DNA from: Hydrotalea sandarakina
GTDB taxonomy: Bacteria; Bacteroidota; Bacteroidia; Chitinophagales; Chitinophagaceae
Length of the DNA: 64,000 bases
Direction of reading: 5' to 3'
Assembly: GCF_003254115.1 (NCBI RefSeq)
Contig: NZ_QKZV01000001.1
Location: forward strand, 152,054-216,053
Position 1 is the first letter of the stretch, and each line of letters opens with the position of its first letter. The position numbers were made by a program, and so were the translations under genes. Shown in pieces: positions 28,678 through 38,501 of this stretch. The notes under the pieces were generated by a model. That model ran no database searches, was not told the DNA's origin, and saw only the letters and a program-made list of their open reading frames with translations.

Positions 28678-29943
28678 TTATTGATTTTGGTATTGCAATA
28701 TAAAATCTGATAAATTGGGCGGATAGGGGCGTTTGCGTTTTAATTCATATTCATAAACTATTTTTCCAATATTTTTCATAAATGGATAACCAATGGTTTC
28801 ATAATCATAATCGTTGCTATTGAAAATGCCTTTTGAATTGCACAATATGGTGGCGCTTAACATAAATTCAATGTTGTTTTTGGTGTCGATGATGTAAGCC
28901 ACATCAGTTAAAAATCCGTATGCATCGCCCACCTTATTAAAAATTCTTATGTTAGAAGGAAGGCTGCCTTTTTCCGACCCAAACAATAGAAATTTACAAT
29001 AAGCATCCCAATAATGAGCAGTATCGTAGTAAGGATAATTACTTTCATGCGGATAGGCACTCATCCAATGCAATAGAAATTGCCTATCGGCCTCAGTTAT
29101 ATCAAATCTTGCAGCGGGTAGTACGGATTGTGGAAATAAAACAGAGCGTAAAATATGGGTAAGATCTTGCAGGTATAAACGATTTTTTTGCGAGAAGTTG
29201 AAAGGTGCATTGATGAGTTGATGGTTTTGATAGTATCCTTTACCTAAATATACTTGCAGGTTCGGCAATGGCCCATCGTTGTATTGTGCCGGTTGATGCC
29301 ATAATAATTGACCGCTGGTATCATAAAAGCTACAGGCATTGGTGAGCCTATTTTGTTCATCTGTTAAATTTACTTCTAAACGATGCCTGATAATTGCATT
29401 GGGATAGCCTTTTTGCTGCAACTGTTGTAGAATGGTTTTTTGCCCTAAAAACTCGTACAATCTGTTAAAGGCATCATTGTCGCTCACTAAAAAAATTTGT
29501 TTAATGTAGTTGGCAATTGTAGGCCTACTGTCAATGGCTGTAGGTTGCGTAAATACAAAAGTTTGTTGCGGTGCACTGCTATCGGTAATAAGCGTGGTAT
29601 TAACATTAACTGCAGGTAAGTTAAGCTGATGCAATTTTTCCAGCGCTAAAAATGCTACAGGCATTTTAACAGTACTGGCCGGATAAAAATAGCGGTTTGT
29701 ATCAACATTAAAGTAATACTCCTGAAAGTGCGGAACATTATTTTTATCGCGATTAATTTGGGTATAAATAATTTGCACATTCCAATTATTCCTGTTTTGT
29801 AAAATGCTTTCGAATTCTTGTGAATGCTGTTGCATTAAAGTTTCTAAAAAATTAACCGGAAGGTGGGTTTGCATCATTTTTTTGGGTGTATGGCAGGCAA
29901 TTAATGCTATTGTTATAAAGAAAACTAAAATTTTTTGAAGCAT
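28678..29943 (-). CDS. Serine hydrolase lipoprotein, class A beta-lactamase fold
   Basis: A 421-residue predicted lipoprotein (lipobox LIAC, Cys17). It has the three penicillin-recognising motifs: S90-T-V-K93 in YPASTVKMP, SDN in VSDNDAFNRL, and KVG in FNKVGDAYG. Their order and spacing fit the beta-lactamase-2/PBP-like group. No Glu166-type omega loop could be placed with confidence, so antibiotic hydrolysis should not be assumed; a peptidoglycan or cell-envelope role is as likely. The open frame runs ~129 codons further upstream, but that part is antisense to sdaA and has no conserved character; ATG 29943 begins the signal peptide. Confidence 0.85.
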   Translation of the reverse strand: MLQKILVFFITIALIACHTPKKMMQTHLPVNFLETLMQQHSQEFESILQNRNNWNVQIIYTQINRDKNNVPHFQEYYFNVDTNRYFYPASTVKMPVAFLALEKLHQLNLPAVNVNTTLITDSSAPQQTFVFTQPTAIDSRPTIANYIKQIFLVSDNDAFNRLYEFLGQKTILQQLQQKGYPNAIIRHRLEVNLTDEQNRLTNACSFYDTSGQLLWHQPAQYNDGPLPNLQVYLGKGYYQNHQLINAPFNFSQKNRLYLQDLTHILRSVLFPQSVLPAARFDITEADRQFLLHWMSAYPHESNYPYYDTAHYWDAYCKFLLFGSEKGSLPSNIRIFNKVGDAYGFLTDVAYIIDTKNNIEFMLSATILCNSKGIFNSNDYDYETIGYPFMKNIGKIVYEYELKRKRPYPPNLSDFILQYQNQ

Positions 29944-29946
29944 TAT

Positions 29947-29978
29947 CAAATATAAACATCTTGCAACATTCGTTCCAA
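29947..29978 (-). promoter_or_regulatory. Serine hydrolase promoter, predicted leaderless
   Basis: On the minus strand: TTG (29976-29978), 21 bases, TATATTTG (29947-29954, full match), then only 3 bases to the ATG at 29943. The start of transcription would fall at or next to the start codon. Confidence 0.65.
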
Positions 29979-29994
29979 GTGGTTCGTAATTTTG
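29961..29994 (+). promoter_or_regulatory. sdaA promoter, predicted leaderless
   Basis: TTG (29961-29963), 23 bases, TAATTTTG (29987-29994, full match), then 4 bases to the ATG at 29999. It interleaves with the divergent serine hydrolase promoter. Confidence 0.6.
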
Positions 29995-29998
29995 TAGT

Positions 29999-31438
29999 AT
30001 GAAAAATGAAATGCATGAAGCTATATCGGTATTCGATATATTTAAAATAGGTGTTGGTCCTTCCAGTTCACATACTTTAGGGCCTTGGCGTGCTGCATTG
30101 CAATGCTTAAAAGATGTTGAACAGAAGAATGACATTAAGCAAGTAAAAAAAATGCAGGTTTTATTATACGGCTCTTTGGCCAAAACGGGCCATGGACATG
30201 GTACTGATATTGCAGTAATGATGGGGCTTTGCGGTGAAGACCCTGAAACGATTGATGTTAATACCATTGTACCTAAAATTGAAACTATTAAAGCCAATAA
30301 AACATTGCTGTTGCATGGTAAAAAAGCCATTCCTTTTGAACCAGCCGCAGATATTGTTTTTTTAAAAAATGAAAGTCTGCCCTATCATCCTAATGGCATG
30401 ACTTTTTTAATTACAATGGAAGATGGTAAAGAAATGGCATCTACTTATTATTCCATTGGCGGTGGTTTTATTGTTCAGGAAGGGGGTGCAGCTGCTGCAA
30501 ATAACCAACCGGCTGTTGATTTGCCTTTCCCGATTGACACGGCGCAGGATTTACTAAGTTGGTGCATGAAGGGCTTAAGCATTAGTGATGTTGTACTGGA
30601 AAATGAATTGGCTTGGCGTAGTGAAGAAGCTACCCGTAAAGGCGTTTTACACATTTGGGAAACAATGCGCGATTGTATCTATCGCGGATGTCATACACAA
30701 GGTGAGTTACCCGGTGGGTTAAAAGTAAAACGCAGAGCTTTTGATTTGAATAAGAAGTTGATGAATGGAATGACTGATGCGAATTATGATGATTGGTTAC
30801 AAAAAATTAGGGCAGGGGGTAATGCATTTCAATACACGTTAGATTGGGTAAGTTGTTTTGCCTTGGCTGTTAATGAAGAAAACGCGGCTTTTGGACGAGT
30901 AGTTACTGCCCCCACCAATGGTGCTGCAGGAGTAATACCTGCCGTATTACAATATTTTGTTTGTTTTTGTAATGGAAATGAACCCGATAAGATCATTCGC
31001 TTTTTATTAACCGCAGCCGAAATAGGTTCTATATTTAAAAAAGGGGCCACTATATCTGCAGCTATGGGTGGATGCCAGGCTGAAATTGGTGTAAGCAGTG
31101 CTATGGCTGCCGGAGCACTTACCGAAAGTTTAGGCGGAAGTCAAAGGCAAGCCTTAATGGCTGCTGAAATAGCTATGGAACATCATTTAGGTTTAACCTG
31201 CGACCCCATTGGCGGATTGGTACAAATACCTTGCATAGAACGCAATACCATGGGTGCAATTAAAGCTATTACAGCTTCTCAATTGGCGCTGCAAAGTGCA
31301 CCTGATTTTGCAAAAGTTAGTCTTGACAAGGTTATTAAAACCATGTGGGATACTGCTTTAGACATGAACAGCAAGTACAAAGAAACCTCCGACGGTGGTT
31401 TAGCAGTACATGTGCCATTAAGTCTTAGTGAATGTTAA
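29999..31438 (+). CDS. sdaA: L-serine ammonia-lyase, iron-sulfur type, single chain
   Basis: Deaminates L-serine to pyruvate with a 4Fe-4S cluster. The N-terminal beta domain has [10 protein letters not shown]; the alpha domain carries the cluster cysteines, visible in [16 protein letters not shown] and [16 protein letters not shown]. 479 residues with both domains fused is the SdaA/TdcG layout. Start ATG 29999 lies just behind its -7 box. No accompanying serine transporter is seen. Confidence 0.95.
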   Translation: MKNEMHEAISVFDIFKIGVGPSSSHTLGPWRAALQCLKDVEQKNDIKQVKKMQVLLYGSLAKTGHGHGTDIAVMMGLCGEDPETIDVNTIVPKIETIKANKTLLLHGKKAIPFEPAADIVFLKNESLPYHPNGMTFLITMEDGKEMASTYYSIGGGFIVQEGGAAAANNQPAVDLPFPIDTAQDLLSWCMKGLSISDVVLENELAWRSEEATRKGVLHIWETMRDCIYRGCHTQGELPGGLKVKRRAFDLNKKLMNGMTDANYDDWLQKIRAGGNAFQYTLDWVSCFALAVNEENAAFGRVVTAPTNGAAGVIPAVLQYFVCFCNGNEPDKIIRFLLTAAEIGSIFKKGATISAAMGGCQAEIGVSSAMAAGALTESLGGSQRQALMAAEIAMEHHLGLTCDPIGGLVQIPCIERNTMGAIKAITASQLALQSAPDFAKVSLDKVIKTMWDTALDMNSKYKETSDGGLAVHVPLSLSEC

Positions 31439-31480
31439 GATACATGGTTTTTATCTTACCGGCCAATCCATAAATGCGGC

Positions 31481-32662
31481 TTAATTCAGCAATGGATTGG
31501 CCACTATTTCCTCATGGCTTAATGAAGAATAATCTCTAATTACATGGTACAAAGTATCGCGTTCAACCGGTTTGCGGTGTACTTGTTTTATTAAAGTAAC
31601 TAAATCGGCGGTGCTCATACTTGGGGTTTGTTCTTCACTACCTGCCATTGAATAAATTTTAGTAGAGTCATCAATGGTACCATCAATATCATTTACACCG
31701 AATTGCAAAGTAAGTTGAGCATTCTTACGACCTAACATAGGCCAGTAAGCTTTTATGTGCGGAAAATTATCTAAATACAAACGAGCCACTGCATACATTT
31801 TTAAATCTTCAACAATGGTTGATTCCGGCACATGGCTCATTTCGTTGTCTTTATTCCTGAATTTTAATGGAATGAAAGTATTAAAGCCTCCTGTTTCATC
31901 TTGTAATTGGCGAAGACGTTCCATGTGGTCAATTCTGTGCCAGTATTCTTCTATATGGCCGTATAACATAGTGGCATTGCTGTGCATACCCAATTGGTGT
32001 GCAGCCTTATGAATACGTAACCAGCCTTCAGCATCAACTTTATCGGCACAAATTTGTTGGCGTATATCCGGATGAAAAATTTCAGCGCCACCACCGGGTA
32101 AAGAATCTAAACCTGCTTCATGTGCAATGCGCATACCTTCTTCTACTGAAACCTTTGCCTTTCTAAACATGTAATCTAACTCAACCGGGGTAAATGCTTT
32201 AATATGAAGGTCGGGGCGATGTGCTTTAATGGCTTTTAATAATGTGGTAAAAAAGTTTAAATCCATTTTGGGATGAACACCACCTACAATATGCACTTCT
32301 GTAACAGGTTTACCATCGTAGCTTTTAACAATGTTTAGCATTTGCTCAATACTTAATTCCCAGCCTTCTTCACGGTGAGCATATAAGCGTGAGTAAGCAC
32401 AGAATTTACAACTAAATACACAAACATTAGTGGGTTCAATATGAAAATTTCTATTAAAATAAGTAATGTCGCCATGCATTTGTTCGCGAACATAATTAGC
32501 CAACGCGCCTAAAAATGGCAAGCTGCCTTTTTCAAACAATGCAACCCCTTCGTCAAAACTAATGCGTTGCCGATTGATGATTTTTTCTGCAATAGGTTGT
32601 AAATCTTTATCGGCTGTTTGAATAAGAACTTGCAATGATTCCGGTGCTATAGTAGTAAACAT
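31481..32662 (-). CDS. mqnE: Radical SAM aminofutalosine synthase (futalosine menaquinone pathway)
   Basis: A 393-residue radical SAM enzyme. The cluster motif CVFSCKFC (CxxxCxxC) follows HIEPTN, with SAM-contact glycine-rich VGGVHP downstream, and PGGGAEIF after it. The overall pattern is the CofH/MqnC/MqnE group; HREEGWELS and the length favour MqnE, which joins SAM-derived adenosyl to 3-[(1-carboxyvinyl)oxy]benzoate, over MqnC. ATG 32662 is preceded by AAGGAAG at a proper distance, one of the few SD-like sites here; the upstream 11 codons are rejected. Implies menaquinone is made through futalosine. Confidence 0.8.
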   Translation of the reverse strand: MFTTIAPESLQVLIQTADKDLQPIAEKIINRQRISFDEGVALFEKGSLPFLGALANYVREQMHGDITYFNRNFHIEPTNVCVFSCKFCAYSRLYAHREEGWELSIEQMLNIVKSYDGKPVTEVHIVGGVHPKMDLNFFTTLLKAIKAHRPDLHIKAFTPVELDYMFRKAKVSVEEGMRIAHEAGLDSLPGGGAEIFHPDIRQQICADKVDAEGWLRIHKAAHQLGMHSNATMLYGHIEEYWHRIDHMERLRQLQDETGGFNTFIPLKFRNKDNEMSHVPESTIVEDLKMYAVARLYLDNFPHIKAYWPMLGRKNAQLTLQFGVNDIDGTIDDSTKIYSMAGSEEQTPSMSTADLVTLIKQVHRKPVERDTLYHVIRDYSSLSHEEIVANPLLN

Positions 32663-32683
32663 GATTGCTTCCTTTTTGAGTTG

Positions 32684-32691
32684 CAAAACTA
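32684..32691 (-). promoter_or_regulatory. Putative mqnE -7 box
   Basis: TAGTTTTG on the minus strand (full TAnnTTTG match), 22 bases before the ATG at 32662. Confidence 0.5.
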
Positions 32692-32843
32692 CCATTATAA
32701 ACGTTAGTATGAATAGATTGTTAAGTAATTGGCAAAAATTACTATCTTCCCTGCTTTATTTTATCGCTAACCTTGCTTGCCTAAATGGCTGCCTTTTAGA
32801 AGAGGGTTTTGCTGTTGAAATGCAAGATGAAAAATCAAATGCA

Positions 32844-34100
32844 ATGAATGTTAAGTTGAGATTAATAGTGCTTAGCTTTTTAGAATTCTTTATTTGGGGT
32901 TCTTGGTTAATAACTGTGGGTGCTTACTGGTTTCAAAACAAGAGATGGAGTGCGGAAGATTTCGGAAAAATTTTTTCCACCATGGGCATTTCTGCCATTT
33001 TTATGCCAGCCATCATGGGTATTATTGCCGATAGATGGATTAATGCGGAAAGACTTCTTGGTTTATGTCATTTAATTGGTGCCCTCTTTTTGTTTTATAT
33101 TCCTGCCATTAATAATCCTGATTCGTTTTTTTGGGTATTGTTATTATACATGATTTTTTATATGCCCACACTGGCATTGGCTAATTCGGTTTCATATACC
33201 ATTTTAATAAAAAATGGGAAGGATACCATTAAAGATTTTCCGCCCATTCGTGTTTGGGGCACCATTGGGTTTATTGTTGCCATGTGGATAGTTAGTTTAC
33301 TGCATATTGAAAAATCTGCCGACCAATTTTATGTTGCAGCTGTTGCTTCATTAATATTTGGTGTTTATGCATTTACCTTGCCCAAATGTGTACCTATGGC
33401 TAAAGCCGGCGAAAGAAAATCGCTGGGCGAAATGTTGGGACTAAAAGCTTTTAAATTATTTGGCCAGTACAAAATGGCTTTGTTTTTCATATTCGCAATG
33501 TTGTTGGGCGCAGCACAGCAATTAACCAACGCCTATGGTGATACCTTTTTACACGATTTTGAGAAAATAGCCGAATATAAAAACACCATTGCTGTTAAGT
33601 ATCCTGCCATTATCATGTCTATTTCTCAAATTTCTGAAACTTTGTTTATTCTGGCTATCCCGTTCTTCTTAAGAAAATTTGGGATAAAAATTGTAATGCT
33701 TCTGAGCATGCTGGCCTGGGTATTTCGGTTTGGGTTATTTGCTTATGGAAATCCGGGTAATGGGTTGTGGATGATTATTCTATCGTGCATTGTTTATGGC
33801 ATGGCATTCGACTTTTTTAATATAACCGGTTCCTTGTTTGTAGATACACAAATAAAACCTGATATACGTGCCAGTGCACAAGGTATTTTTATGATGATGA
33901 CCAATGGTATAGGTGCTTTATTAGGCAGTAGAATTAGTGGTTATGCCATTTCCAGATTTTTTACACATACGGATAATAGTTTGGATTGGTATGGCATATG
34001 GATATCATTTGCCAGTTATGCCGTTATCATTGCAGTTTTGTTTCTTTTGTTATTCAGGCATCGGCATAGGCCAGAAGAAGTTGCACAATTTCATCATTAA
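32844..34100 (+). CDS. nupG: Nucleoside permease, NupG/XapB family (MFS)
   Basis: A 418-residue nucleoside:proton symporter-like protein with about 12 membrane segments. The start MNVKLRLIVLSFLEFFIWGSW matches the N-terminal pattern of E. coli NupG, so ATG 32844 is chosen over the in-frame ATGs at 32709 and 32820. PPIRVWGTIGFI and the C-terminal FDFFNITGSLFVD are further NupG-family blocks. It should import purine and pyrimidine nucleosides through the inner membrane. A terminator hairpin follows. Confidence 0.85.
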   Translation: MNVKLRLIVLSFLEFFIWGSWLITVGAYWFQNKRWSAEDFGKIFSTMGISAIFMPAIMGIIADRWINAERLLGLCHLIGALFLFYIPAINNPDSFFWVLLLYMIFYMPTLALANSVSYTILIKNGKDTIKDFPPIRVWGTIGFIVAMWIVSLLHIEKSADQFYVAAVASLIFGVYAFTLPKCVPMAKAGERKSLGEMLGLKAFKLFGQYKMALFFIFAMLLGAAQQLTNAYGDTFLHDFEKIAEYKNTIAVKYPAIIMSISQISETLFILAIPFFLRKFGIKIVMLLSMLAWVFRFGLFAYGNPGNGLWMIILSCIVYGMAFDFFNITGSLFVDTQIKPDIRASAQGIFMMMTNGIGALLGSRISGYAISRFFTHTDNSLDWYGIWISFASYAVIIAVLFLLLFRHRHRPEEVAQFHH

Positions 34101-34114
34101 CATTATGAAAATGA

Positions 34115-34150
34115 AAGAGGCCATACTTTAAAAAGATGGCCTCTTGTTTT
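34115..34150. terminator. Bidirectional terminator between nupG and trxA
   Basis: Perfect 10-bp stem AAGAGGCCAT (34115-34124)/ATGGCCTCTT (34136-34145) with an 11-base loop, followed by GTTTTATT. Convergent genes end on both sides. Confidence 0.8.
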
Positions 34151-34167
34151 ATTGAAAAAAGTTACAA

Positions 34168-34485
34168 CTATTTGTGTGCTTCAATTTTCTTAACGAAATT
34201 GGCTTTAGGTTGTGCACCTACTAATTTATCAACTACTTGACCGTTTTTAATAAAAAGAATAGCAGGAATACTGGTAATGCCATAGTTTAAACTTACTTGT
34301 GGATTGTGGTCAACATTTAATTTACCCACTTTTACTACGCCTTCATATTCTTTTGCCAGTTCTTCAACAACAGGTCCAATAGCGCGGCAAGGACCACACC
34401 ATTCAGCCCAAAAATCAATCATAGTTAATTTATCGCTTGCCAATACTTCTGTAGAGAAGTTTGCATCAGTAAATTCTAAAGCCAT
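34168..34485 (-). CDS. trxA: Thioredoxin
   Basis: A 105-residue cytoplasmic thioredoxin with active site WAEWCGPCR (C30, C33), the cis-proline in TSIPAI, and the terminal KIEAHK helix. ATG 34485 gives [10 protein letters not shown], the normal Bacteroidota N-terminus; the 31 open codons upstream include the promoter and are not coding. General disulfide reductant for ribonucleotide reductase and others. Confidence 0.95.
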   Translation of the reverse strand: MALEFTDANFSTEVLASDKLTMIDFWAEWCGPCRAIGPVVEELAKEYEGVVKVGKLNVDHNPQVSLNYGITSIPAILFIKNGQVVDKLVGAQPKANFVKKIEAHK

Positions 34486-34532
34486 TTGTATAAGTTTATG
34501 AGGTTTAAAAATTAATTTATGAATCTTGGATG

Positions 34533-34565
34533 CAAAAATAAATCCAAACCATTTACACCTGTCAA
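34533..34565 (-). promoter_or_regulatory. trxA promoter
   Basis: On the minus strand: TTG (34563-34565), 22 bases, TATTTTTG (34533-34540, full match). Predicted leader of about 40 bases. Confidence 0.65.
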
Positions 34566-34667
34566 AACAGTTATGCACCCCTGTTAATTATGACTTTGGG
34601 ATGACTTTAAAAGCGTCATTCAGTCCTAATGAATGAAAATTGAGGCAAATAGTCAGTTTTTATCGGA

Positions 34668-37600
34668 TTAATTTTGCAATTGTACATTCACTTTTACTTC
34701 GGGGTGATTTTGTAAGAAAAGAATTAACTCGTCATTCAACAAAATGCCCACCTCGCTATTGTATAAGCTGATTTTTAAATTTTCATCATTATCCACAATA
34801 TTAAACTTCAGCAGGGTTTTGCCGGGAAAAGCTTTTACATTTTCATTTAAAAATTCTATCCATTCTTTTGTAATGCTGGCGGGTTCTAAATTTAGTTCCA
34901 GTACTCTTGTGGTTTTTTCTTTCAAGGTTTCCAACAAATACAGTTGATTAATTTTTAGCTCAAAATTTTCATCACTTCTGAAGCGTTGACGGAAATTACC
35001 GGATAAGAATATTTTTCGACCCACTTCCAAATAGTTTTGGAATTTTACATAATCTTCGCTCCATAAGGTAAACTCGGTTTTGCCGGTAAAATCTTCTAAA
35101 ACAAATGATCCAAAATTTTTCCCGGTTTTGGTAACCCTGTGTTGCACATCTACAATTAAACCGGCTAATCGAACGGTAAAATTTGCTGCTTGTTTAATCA
35201 ATGCCGTATCATTCTTTATTTCATTGAATTCTGCAATTTCCAATAATTGGTAGTGTTGCAGTTCAAAGCGGTGATGGTCGAGCGGGTGACCACTCATAAA
35301 CATGCCGGTTACTTCTTTTTCGTAATTTAATTTTTCGGTTAGCGGCCATTCCTCACATTCGGCTAATTTGGGCAAGGGTATTTCCATGGCAGTCGTCATT
35401 TCACCAAATAGGGTATTCGCCTGCCCATTTTTGGCTTGTGAACTCGCTGCTCCATAATTAATGATTTTTTCTAAGTTGGTATATTTATCCGCATCGCCTT
35501 TGGCAAAAAATTGCGCTCGGTTCATTTGCGGAAAGCAATCGAATGCTCCACTGTAAGCCAGGCTTTCAAGTGACTTTTTATTTACGCTTCGCTGATTTAC
35601 CCGTTGAATGAAATTAAAAATATGTTTAAACTGTCCATTTTTGTTTCGCTCTTCAATAATGTTTTCAATGGCTGCTTCTCCAACGCCTTTTATGCCACCC
35701 AAACCAAAGCGTATTTCCCCTTTTTTATTCACGGTAAACCCTTTCAGCGATTCGTTAATATCAGGCCCCAACACTTTAATCCCCATGCGTTTACATTCTT
35801 CCATAAAAAATGTAATTTTTTCAATGCTGCCGGCATGGTTCAAAACTGCAGCCATATATTCAGCAGGGTAATGTGCTTTTAAGTAAGCAGTTTGGTAAGC
35901 AACAAAGGCATAGCAAGTACTGTGCGATTTGTTGAATGCGTATTGTGCAAAGGCTTCCCAATCAGTCCACATTTTTTCTAAAGCTTCCAATGCATGGCCA
36001 CGTGCTTTTCCGCCTTCAATAAATTGTGCTTTCATTTTATCAAGCACACTTTTTTGTTTTTTACCCATGGCTTTTCGCAATACATCTGCATCACCTTTAC
36101 TAAACCCGGCCAAACTTTGGCTAAGCAGCATTACCTGCTCTTGGTAAACGGTAATCCCATAAGTGTCATCTAAATATTGAGCAGCTTGCGGAATATCGTA
36201 CACAACTTCTTCGCGGCCTTGTTTCCGGGCTATGTAGCTGGGTATATAGGCAATGGGGCCTGGGCGATATAAAGCATTCATGGCTATTAAATCATCAAAC
36301 TTATCGGGCTTTAATTCTCGCAAATACTTTTGCATGCCCACACTTTCAAATTGGAAAGTGCCATTGGTTTCGCCGCGTTGATATAGTTGAAAAGTTTTTT
36401 CATCATCCAAAGGAATCTTGTCCAAATCAATAGTGATTTGATGATTTTTTTCAATTAATTCCAAAGCAGTTTTTAGTATTGATAAGGTTTTTAAACCCAA
36501 AAAGTCCATTTTAATTACTCCGGCTTCTTCAATACTGCTGCCTTCAATTTGGGTAACCCAAAGGTTTGAATCTTTGGCAGTGGCAACCGGAATTAATTCC
36601 GTCAAATCTTTAGGGGCAATAATAATACCTGCCGCATGAATGCCCGTGTTTCTGATACTTCCTTCCAGTTTATCGGCTTCCTTTAATACTTGAGCTCTAA
36701 TGTCATTTCCTGCGTAAATTTCTCTTAGCTTCTTTATGTTTTCAATATCCTCAGGGGTATATCCTTCTTTTTCTTCCAGCGATTTTTCTCCTTCTTTGGC
36801 GGTAATGGGTGCATGTAATATGCGTTTTAATTCGGTTCCGGGTTTATCGGGTACCAACTTGGCCAGCATATTGGCTTCTGCCAATGGTAAATCCATTACA
36901 CGGGCCACATCTTTAATGCTGCTTTTGGCAGCCATGGTGCCATAAGTAATAATTTGTGCTACCTGATTTTTACCGTATTTTTCAACCACGTAATCTATCA
37001 CTTTTTGTCTGCCATCGTCATCAAAATCGGTATCAATATCAGGCATTGATTTTCGGTCGGGATTTAAAAAGCGCTCAAAGAGCAAGTTGTATTTAATGGG
37101 GTCAATATTCGTAATACCTATACAATAGGCCACAACTGAACCCGCCGCTGAACCACGACCCGGGCCCACAAACACACCCAAGTTCCTTCCGGCTTTAATA
37201 AAATCACTTACAATTAAAAAGTAACCTGCAAAGCCCATTGTTTTAATGGTAAATAACTCAAAATCAATACGTTCTTGGGTAGCAGCCTCAATTTCGCCAT
37301 AGCGTTCTTTAGCGCCCTCGTAGGTTAAATGTTTAAGGTATTCCCACTGGTTAAGGTTGTCGTCAGCATGTATTTTAAATGCATGAGGAATAGGGAAGGC
37401 CGGTAATAAAATATCTTTTTTTAAATTCAATACCTCCACTTTGTCAACAATGGCATTAGTATTGTCAATGGCATGAGGCACATCGGCAAACAGGGTTGCC
37501 ATTTCATCGGGTGATTTAAAATAAAATTGGTCGTTAGGAAATTTAAAACGGCGGTTCCTGATTTGTGCATCATCGTTAATAAAGTCATCAAAGCCCGGCG

Positions 37601-38345
37601 TTGATTGCTTTTCTCCGGTATTAACACATAGCAAAATGTCGTGTGCATTATAATCGTCTCTTTCAGTGTAATGGCTATCATTGGTAGCAATTACAGGAAC
37701 GCCATATTTTTTTGAAAACTGCAATAAGGTTTGGTTAATAATTTCCTGTTCTTTTATGTTGTGCCTTTGCAGTTCAATATAGTAATCATCGCCAAAAATG
37801 TCTAACCACCATTTAAATTCCTGTTCCGCTTTTTCCATATCACCTTTTAAAATGGTTTGCGGCACATAAGCACCTATACAGCAAGTTGTAGCAATTAAGC
37901 CCTCATGGTATTGCAGAATCAGTTCTTTATCAATTCTGGGATATTTACTGTACATGCCTTCAATAAAACCCAATGAAGTAAGTTTTATTAAATTTTGATA
38001 GCCTTGCTTGTTTTTGGCTAACAATACTTGGTGGTAACGATGATCTTTTTGCTCTTTGGTAAAGTTTTTAATATGTCTGTTTTCAACAACATAAAATTCG
38101 CAGCCAACAATAGGTTTAATAACAGGTTCAACAATATCTTTTCCATTGGCATCCTTTCCCACCACTTTCGTATTTTTCCATGCCTGGTTTACAAAATCGA
38201 AAACACCAAACATATTGCCGTGGTCGGTTAAAGCCACCGCCGGCATTTGGTGAGCCGCTGCTTTTTTATACAATGATTGAATGGAAGCTGCACCATCTAA
38301 CAAAGAATATTGAGAGTGTACATGTAAATGCGAAAATTGAGGCAT
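34668..38345 (-). CDS. dnaE: DNA polymerase III subunit alpha
   Basis: Main replicative polymerase, 1225 residues. The PHP domain begins HLHVHSQYSLLDGA. The polymerase catalytic aspartates are in MPDIDTDFDDDGR, preceded by FVGPGRGSAAGSVVAY. A helix-hairpin-helix region and an OB-fold (FTVRLAGLIVDVQHRVTKTGKNFG) occupy the C-terminal third. It is of the DnaE1 type, slightly longer than the E. coli protein. Single gene behind a TAATTTTG box. Confidence 0.97.
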   Translation of the reverse strand: MPQFSHLHVHSQYSLLDGAASIQSLYKKAAAHQMPAVALTDHGNMFGVFDFVNQAWKNTKVVGKDANGKDIVEPVIKPIVGCEFYVVENRHIKNFTKEQKDHRYHQVLLAKNKQGYQNLIKLTSLGFIEGMYSKYPRIDKELILQYHEGLIATTCCIGAYVPQTILKGDMEKAEQEFKWWLDIFGDDYYIELQRHNIKEQEIINQTLLQFSKKYGVPVIATNDSHYTERDDYNAHDILLCVNTGEKQSTPGFDDFINDDAQIRNRRFKFPNDQFYFKSPDEMATLFADVPHAIDNTNAIVDKVEVLNLKKDILLPAFPIPHAFKIHADDNLNQWEYLKHLTYEGAKERYGEIEAATQERIDFELFTIKTMGFAGYFLIVSDFIKAGRNLGVFVGPGRGSAAGSVVAYCIGITNIDPIKYNLLFERFLNPDRKSMPDIDTDFDDDGRQKVIDYVVEKYGKNQVAQIITYGTMAAKSSIKDVARVMDLPLAEANMLAKLVPDKPGTELKRILHAPITAKEGEKSLEEKEGYTPEDIENIKKLREIYAGNDIRAQVLKEADKLEGSIRNTGIHAAGIIIAPKDLTELIPVATAKDSNLWVTQIEGSSIEEAGVIKMDFLGLKTLSILKTALELIEKNHQITIDLDKIPLDDEKTFQLYQRGETNGTFQFESVGMQKYLRELKPDKFDDLIAMNALYRPGPIAYIPSYIARKQGREEVVYDIPQAAQYLDDTYGITVYQEQVMLLSQSLAGFSKGDADVLRKAMGKKQKSVLDKMKAQFIEGGKARGHALEALEKMWTDWEAFAQYAFNKSHSTCYAFVAYQTAYLKAHYPAEYMAAVLNHAGSIEKITFFMEECKRMGIKVLGPDINESLKGFTVNKKGEIRFGLGGIKGVGEAAIENIIEERNKNGQFKHIFNFIQRVNQRSVNKKSLESLAYSGAFDCFPQMNRAQFFAKGDADKYTNLEKIINYGAASSQAKNGQANTLFGEMTTAMEIPLPKLAECEEWPLTEKLNYEKEVTGMFMSGHPLDHHRFELQHYQLLEIAEFNEIKNDTALIKQAANFTVRLAGLIVDVQHRVTKTGKNFGSFVLEDFTGKTEFTLWSEDYVKFQNYLEVGRKIFLSGNFRQRFRSDENFELKINQLYLLETLKEKTTRVLELNLEPASITKEWIEFLNENVKAFPGKTLLKFNIVDNDENLKISLYNSEVGILLNDELILFLQNHPEVKVNVQLQN

Positions 38346-38372
38346 GATTATTGAATTTTACAACCGAAAATT

Positions 38373-38407
38373 CAAAATTACTGAATAAACCAGGCCCTTG
38401 TATGCAA
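38373..38407 (-). promoter_or_regulatory. Putative dnaE promoter
   Basis: On the minus strand: TTG (38405-38407), 24 bases, TAATTTTG (38373-38380, full match), 27 bases before the ATG. Confidence 0.5.
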
Positions 38408-38501
38408 AAAAATTATCCACATTCCATTGTTTATAAATGTTATTGATAAAAAATTGTGCAGGTTTTGGATGCATATAAAAGGGTTATTTATTTTGCAAAC
38501 T

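Noticed and set aside
29944..30330. N-terminal ~129-codon extension of the serine hydrolase
   Set aside because: It is antisense to sdaA and covers both promoters; the lipoprotein signal starts at ATG 29943.
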